8,272 nucleotides of DNA, from assembly GCA_023133185.1 (NCBI GenBank), contig JAGLWX010000060.1:1-8272 (forward strand). Direction: 5' to 3'. The notes beneath the pieces are model-generated. The model worked only from the letters and a program-made list of their open reading frames with translations. It had not been told where the DNA came from and did no database searches. How positions within the stretch are numbered: the stretch's first letter is position 1; each line of letters starts with the position of its first letter. The DNA is from Fidelibacterota bacterium (GTDB lineage: Bacteria > Fidelibacterota > UBA2242). Both the position numbers and the translations under genes were made by a program. Below are positions 6,777 through 8,272 of the stretch, in pieces.

Positions 6777-6877
6777 TCAGACATTTTTCTTAATTGATAA
6801 AATAAACGGAATGGGATAAACGCCTGTTTTAACTGGGCGCTCTGCGAAGACGCATGAAATAATATTTGTCCGTCGAG

Positions 6878-6902
6878 AAAAAACCAATGTTTTTAAACAT
6901 TG
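6878..6902 (-). terminator. Hairpin with T tract after the PadR-membrane protein operon
   Basis: On the minus strand CAATGTTT and AAACATTG form an 8-bp stem around a very small loop (6885-6902), followed by GG and six T's. It sits 11 bases after the stop of the small membrane protein and upstream of tnaA. It probably separates the two transcription units. The stem has only two G-C pairs, so it may be leaky. Confidence 0.5.
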
Positions 6903-6913
6903 CTTCCGGTGAT

Positions 6914-7219
6914 TTATTTTTTTGTCTTATCTTTTATATTTTCCTTCAGCTCTTCCACGGCTTTTTCGGCTACTTTTTCACCTTCTTTTAACACTTTTTC
7001 TTTAAGATTCTCGCCTTTCTTCAAAATTTCTTTTACGATCCGGGGTTGTTTCTGGGCTTCATTATATGACAGACCGCTTGCAACCGCCAGGATAATAAAT
7101 GAAATAAGCGCCCATTTTATCAATTTACGGAAAACCATAAAGACAAATAAAATAAGCACAATAACCAACGCCAGGGCAATAACGGGATTGGCGGATAAAT
7201 AATCAATCCATTTGTCCAT
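6914..7219 (-). CDS. Small two-helix membrane protein with a basic C-terminal helix
   Basis: A 101-residue protein I cannot assign to a named family. Residues 12-30 (PVIALALVIVLILFVFMVF) and about 35-51 (KWALISFIILAVASGLS) are hydrophobic enough to span the membrane, joined by a short basic turn (RKLIK). Residues 58-101 are almost all Lys and Glu with regular Val, Leu and Ala, which predicts one long amphipathic helix that could lie on the membrane surface or form a coiled coil. The lack of a signal cleavage site and the basic turn suggest an inner-membrane hairpin, but which side the helix lies on is uncertain. It has a good ribosome binding site (CAGGAGAG). It starts 23 bases after the PadR gene, so the two are almost certainly co-transcribed, and PadR may control it. 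PadR regulators often sit with membrane genes that respond to envelope stress; a similar role is only inferred. Confidence 0.75.
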   Translation of the reverse strand: MDKWIDYLSANPVIALALVIVLILFVFMVFRKLIKWALISFIILAVASGLSYNEAQKQPRIVKEILKKGENLKEKVLKEGEKVAEKAVEELKENIKDKTKK

Positions 7220-7242
7220 GTTTCTCTCCTGTAATTAAGTTT

Positions 7243-7758
7243 TTATAAAAGCGCCAAAAGCTCACGAATCCACTTGCGCTCTGCCTGCCATAATGAAAGA
7301 GAGCGCATTATAAGAGCTCTTTCAATGACACTCGGATTATTGAAATGGGTTATTTCTCTGACTTTTTTCTGGATTATCCGGCTTAGTTCGGAATCGTAAA
7401 GCGATAATGCCTCTTTCATTTCCTCTTGACTTAAATATTCCCCAAAACTCAGTCCGGTTTCAAATAGCGACTGTTCCCTTTGGGGCAGTGACAGCGCTTT
7501 TTTCAGCTCTTCTGTAAGTAATTGCCTGCCTTTATAGGTAATCGTATAGACGCGTCGTCCGGGAAGTCGTTCCTGTGTTTTATAATGACTTTCCAGCCAG
7601 CTGTTTTTTTTCATTTTTTTTAATGTGGAATAAATAGTGGAGAACCCGATGTTAAGACGATCCCGAATGCCTTTTTTCTCAATCACTTTTTCTACATCAT
7701 AGGCATGGCGCGGTTTTTCTCTCACTATCCCTAAAATTGTCAGCTCAAGCCGCGTCAT
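7243..7758 (-). CDS. PadR-family transcriptional regulator
   Basis: A 171-residue regulator of the two-domain PadR type. Residues 1-75 form the winged helix: LELTILGIVREKPRHAYDV (4-22), the recognition helix GFSTIYSTLKKMKKNSWLE (38-56), and the wing GRRVYTITYKGRQLL (67-81). Residues 95-171 form the C-terminal helical dimerisation domain (Vir_act_alpha_C-like), with LFETGLSFGEYLSQEE and the closing ERALIMRSLSLWQAERKWIREL. PadR proteins usually repress their own operon and nearby genes until a ligand or stress releases them. The gene heads a probable two-gene operon with the small membrane protein downstream. A purine-rich ribosome binding site (GAGAGAGA) precedes the ATG. The ligand is unknown. 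Family assignment is secure from the wing and recognition helix. Confidence 0.92.
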   Translation of the reverse strand: MTRLELTILGIVREKPRHAYDVEKVIEKKGIRDRLNIGFSTIYSTLKKMKKNSWLESHYKTQERLPGRRVYTITYKGRQLLTEELKKALSLPQREQSLFETGLSFGEYLSQEEMKEALSLYDSELSRIIQKKVREITHFNNPSVIERALIMRSLSLWQAERKWIRELLALL

Positions 7759-7787
7759 AAATCTCTCTCTATTCTATAATTTATTCG

Positions 7788-7805
7788 TTGTTTCGAACAT
7801 TGTTT
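7788..7805. repeat. Direct repeat TTGTTT at the presumed PadR operon start point
   Basis: Two TTGTTT copies on the plus strand (7788-7793 and 7800-7805), exactly 12 bases apart, lie between the candidate -10 box and the PadR start codon. This is a plausible operator position for autoregulation. It does not match the ATGT-N8-ACAT type of PadR site, so it is only a candidate. Confidence 0.25.
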
Positions 7806-7806
7806 G

Positions 7807-7835
7807 ATTTTAAGCATTTGACACCTTAAAAGCAA
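7807..7835 (-). promoter_or_regulatory. Candidate promoter of the PadR operon
   Basis: On the minus strand TTGCTT (7835-7830) and TAAAAT (7812-7807) are 17 bases apart, as expected for a housekeeping sigma factor. The -10 box matches at 5 of 6 positions, the -35 at only 3 of 6. It would start transcripts about 40 bases before the PadR ATG. AT-rich sequence makes chance matches likely. Confidence 0.35.
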
Positions 7836-7860
7836 AACTTTACATAAAAATAATCTGCCC

Positions 7861-8272
7861 TTAATCTTCAAATAACGAATCGTCAAGCCCCTGGTTGATG
7901 CGATAATCATCAAATGTTATCAAAACCTTTCCGCTCACTGGTTTGGATTTATTTCGACTTCGATAATCAATTGTCCCGACCGGGTTTTCTACGGTTGGGC
8001 GATTCATGTATGGAATACCGCGCTCCATATTGAGATATACAACTGTCGATTCCGGCAACCAAAAGTTTTCTACTTGTAAATAATAAAAATTGATCACCGA
8101 TTCACCGGCATTCTTAACCTGAATCAAAACTTTTTCCACGGTCCACCGTTGACCGTTTACCCATATGGTCGCAGTTGTTTCCACGGACAATTCTTTTGGG
8201 GTGATATCCAGAACATAAATAGTGGCGCCATCTTCACGCAGAGTGTTTTTAAGAGTTACACTCATGTCTTCG
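7861..8272 (-). CDS. Outer membrane lipoprotein-sorting (LolA-like) protein, 3' part
   Basis: The frame is open to the window edge, so the start and any signal peptide are outside; 136 residues are visible. An ATG at 8265 exists, but the frame continues before it and the fold would be cut. The pattern YVLDITPKE, then ATIWVNGQRWTVEKVLIQ, then YLQVENFWLPESTVVYLN matches the beta-strand repeats of LolA/LolB-like half-barrels. The end, LITFDDYRINQGLDDSLFED, resembles the closing strand and acidic tail (Y-x-x-N-x-G-L-x-D-x-x-F) common in proteins annotated as outer membrane lipoprotein-sorting proteins. These are periplasmic proteins that bind lipid or lipoprotein. In FCB bacteria many are paralogues of unknown substrate. 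It lies 102 bases before the PadR gene on the same strand with no clear terminator between. Family moderately sure, exact role unknown. Confidence 0.55.
   Translation of the reverse strand, partial: EDMSVTLKNTLREDGATIYVLDITPKELSVETTATIWVNGQRWTVEKVLIQVKNAGESVINFYYLQVENFWLPESTVVYLNMERGIPYMNRPTVENPVGTIDYRSRNKSKPVSGKVLITFDDYRINQGLDDSLFED

Noticed and set aside
6829..6855. Eight-codon minus-strand ORF (MRLRRAPS) upstream of tnaA, considered as a TnaC-like leader
   Set aside because: It has no Trp codon and no clear ribosome binding site, so there is no support for attenuation by tryptophan.
1..8272. CRISPR arrays, tRNA or rRNA genes
   Set aside because: No regularly spaced repeats, tRNA cloverleaf or rRNA-like stretches were seen on either strand.

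Overview
The window looks like a bacterial chromosome segment of modest GC content. The best taxonomic clue is the first gene. It ends in a fibronectin-III-like module followed by a C-terminal type IX secretion sorting / FlgD-like Ig domain with the NYPNPFN signature. That signature is typical of the FCB group (Bacteroidota, Ignavibacteriota, Calditrichota and related candidate phyla). The phylum cannot be fixed from this window.

Layout. Bases 1-543 (+) hold the 3' end of the secreted-protein gene. It converges, with 5 bases between stop codons, on a gamma-glutamylcyclotransferase-like gene (549-989, -). A gene-free AT-rich stretch follows (990-1446). From 1447 to 5175 (-) lies one gene for a SIR2-family (NADase-like) protein, split in two by a complete 2374-bp insertion sequence (2414-4787). 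Next, all on the minus strand, come tryptophanase (tnaA, 5379-6761), a small two-helix membrane protein (6914-7219), a PadR-family regulator (7243-7758) and the 3' part of an outer-membrane lipoprotein-sorting (LolA-like) gene that runs off the window (7861-8272). The last three lie close together. The regulator and the membrane protein, 23 bases apart, look like an operon that ends at a small hairpin before tnaA.

The main story is the interrupted SIR2 gene. The element has near-perfect 21-bp terminal inverted repeats (19/21) and a perfect 5-bp target duplication (AATTT). Removing the element and one duplication copy on paper joins the two halves in frame. The join restores the motif IITTN-WDTFFEE, the NAD-site asparagine region of SIR2-like proteins, within a protein of about 449-453 residues. 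Standalone SIR2-like NADases are common anti-phage effectors, so this is plausibly an immunity gene knocked out at its active-site motif by a recent transposition. The roughly 160-residue C-terminal domain is one I do not recognise. No partner gene (HerA, TIR, Argonaute) is next to it.

The element carries a DDE transposase split into two frames exactly at a run of nine A's. Both frames are open across the run, and a one-base skip (or slippage by RNA polymerase) would give a 734-residue protein. This may be expression by slippage, or a decaying single-ORF transposase.
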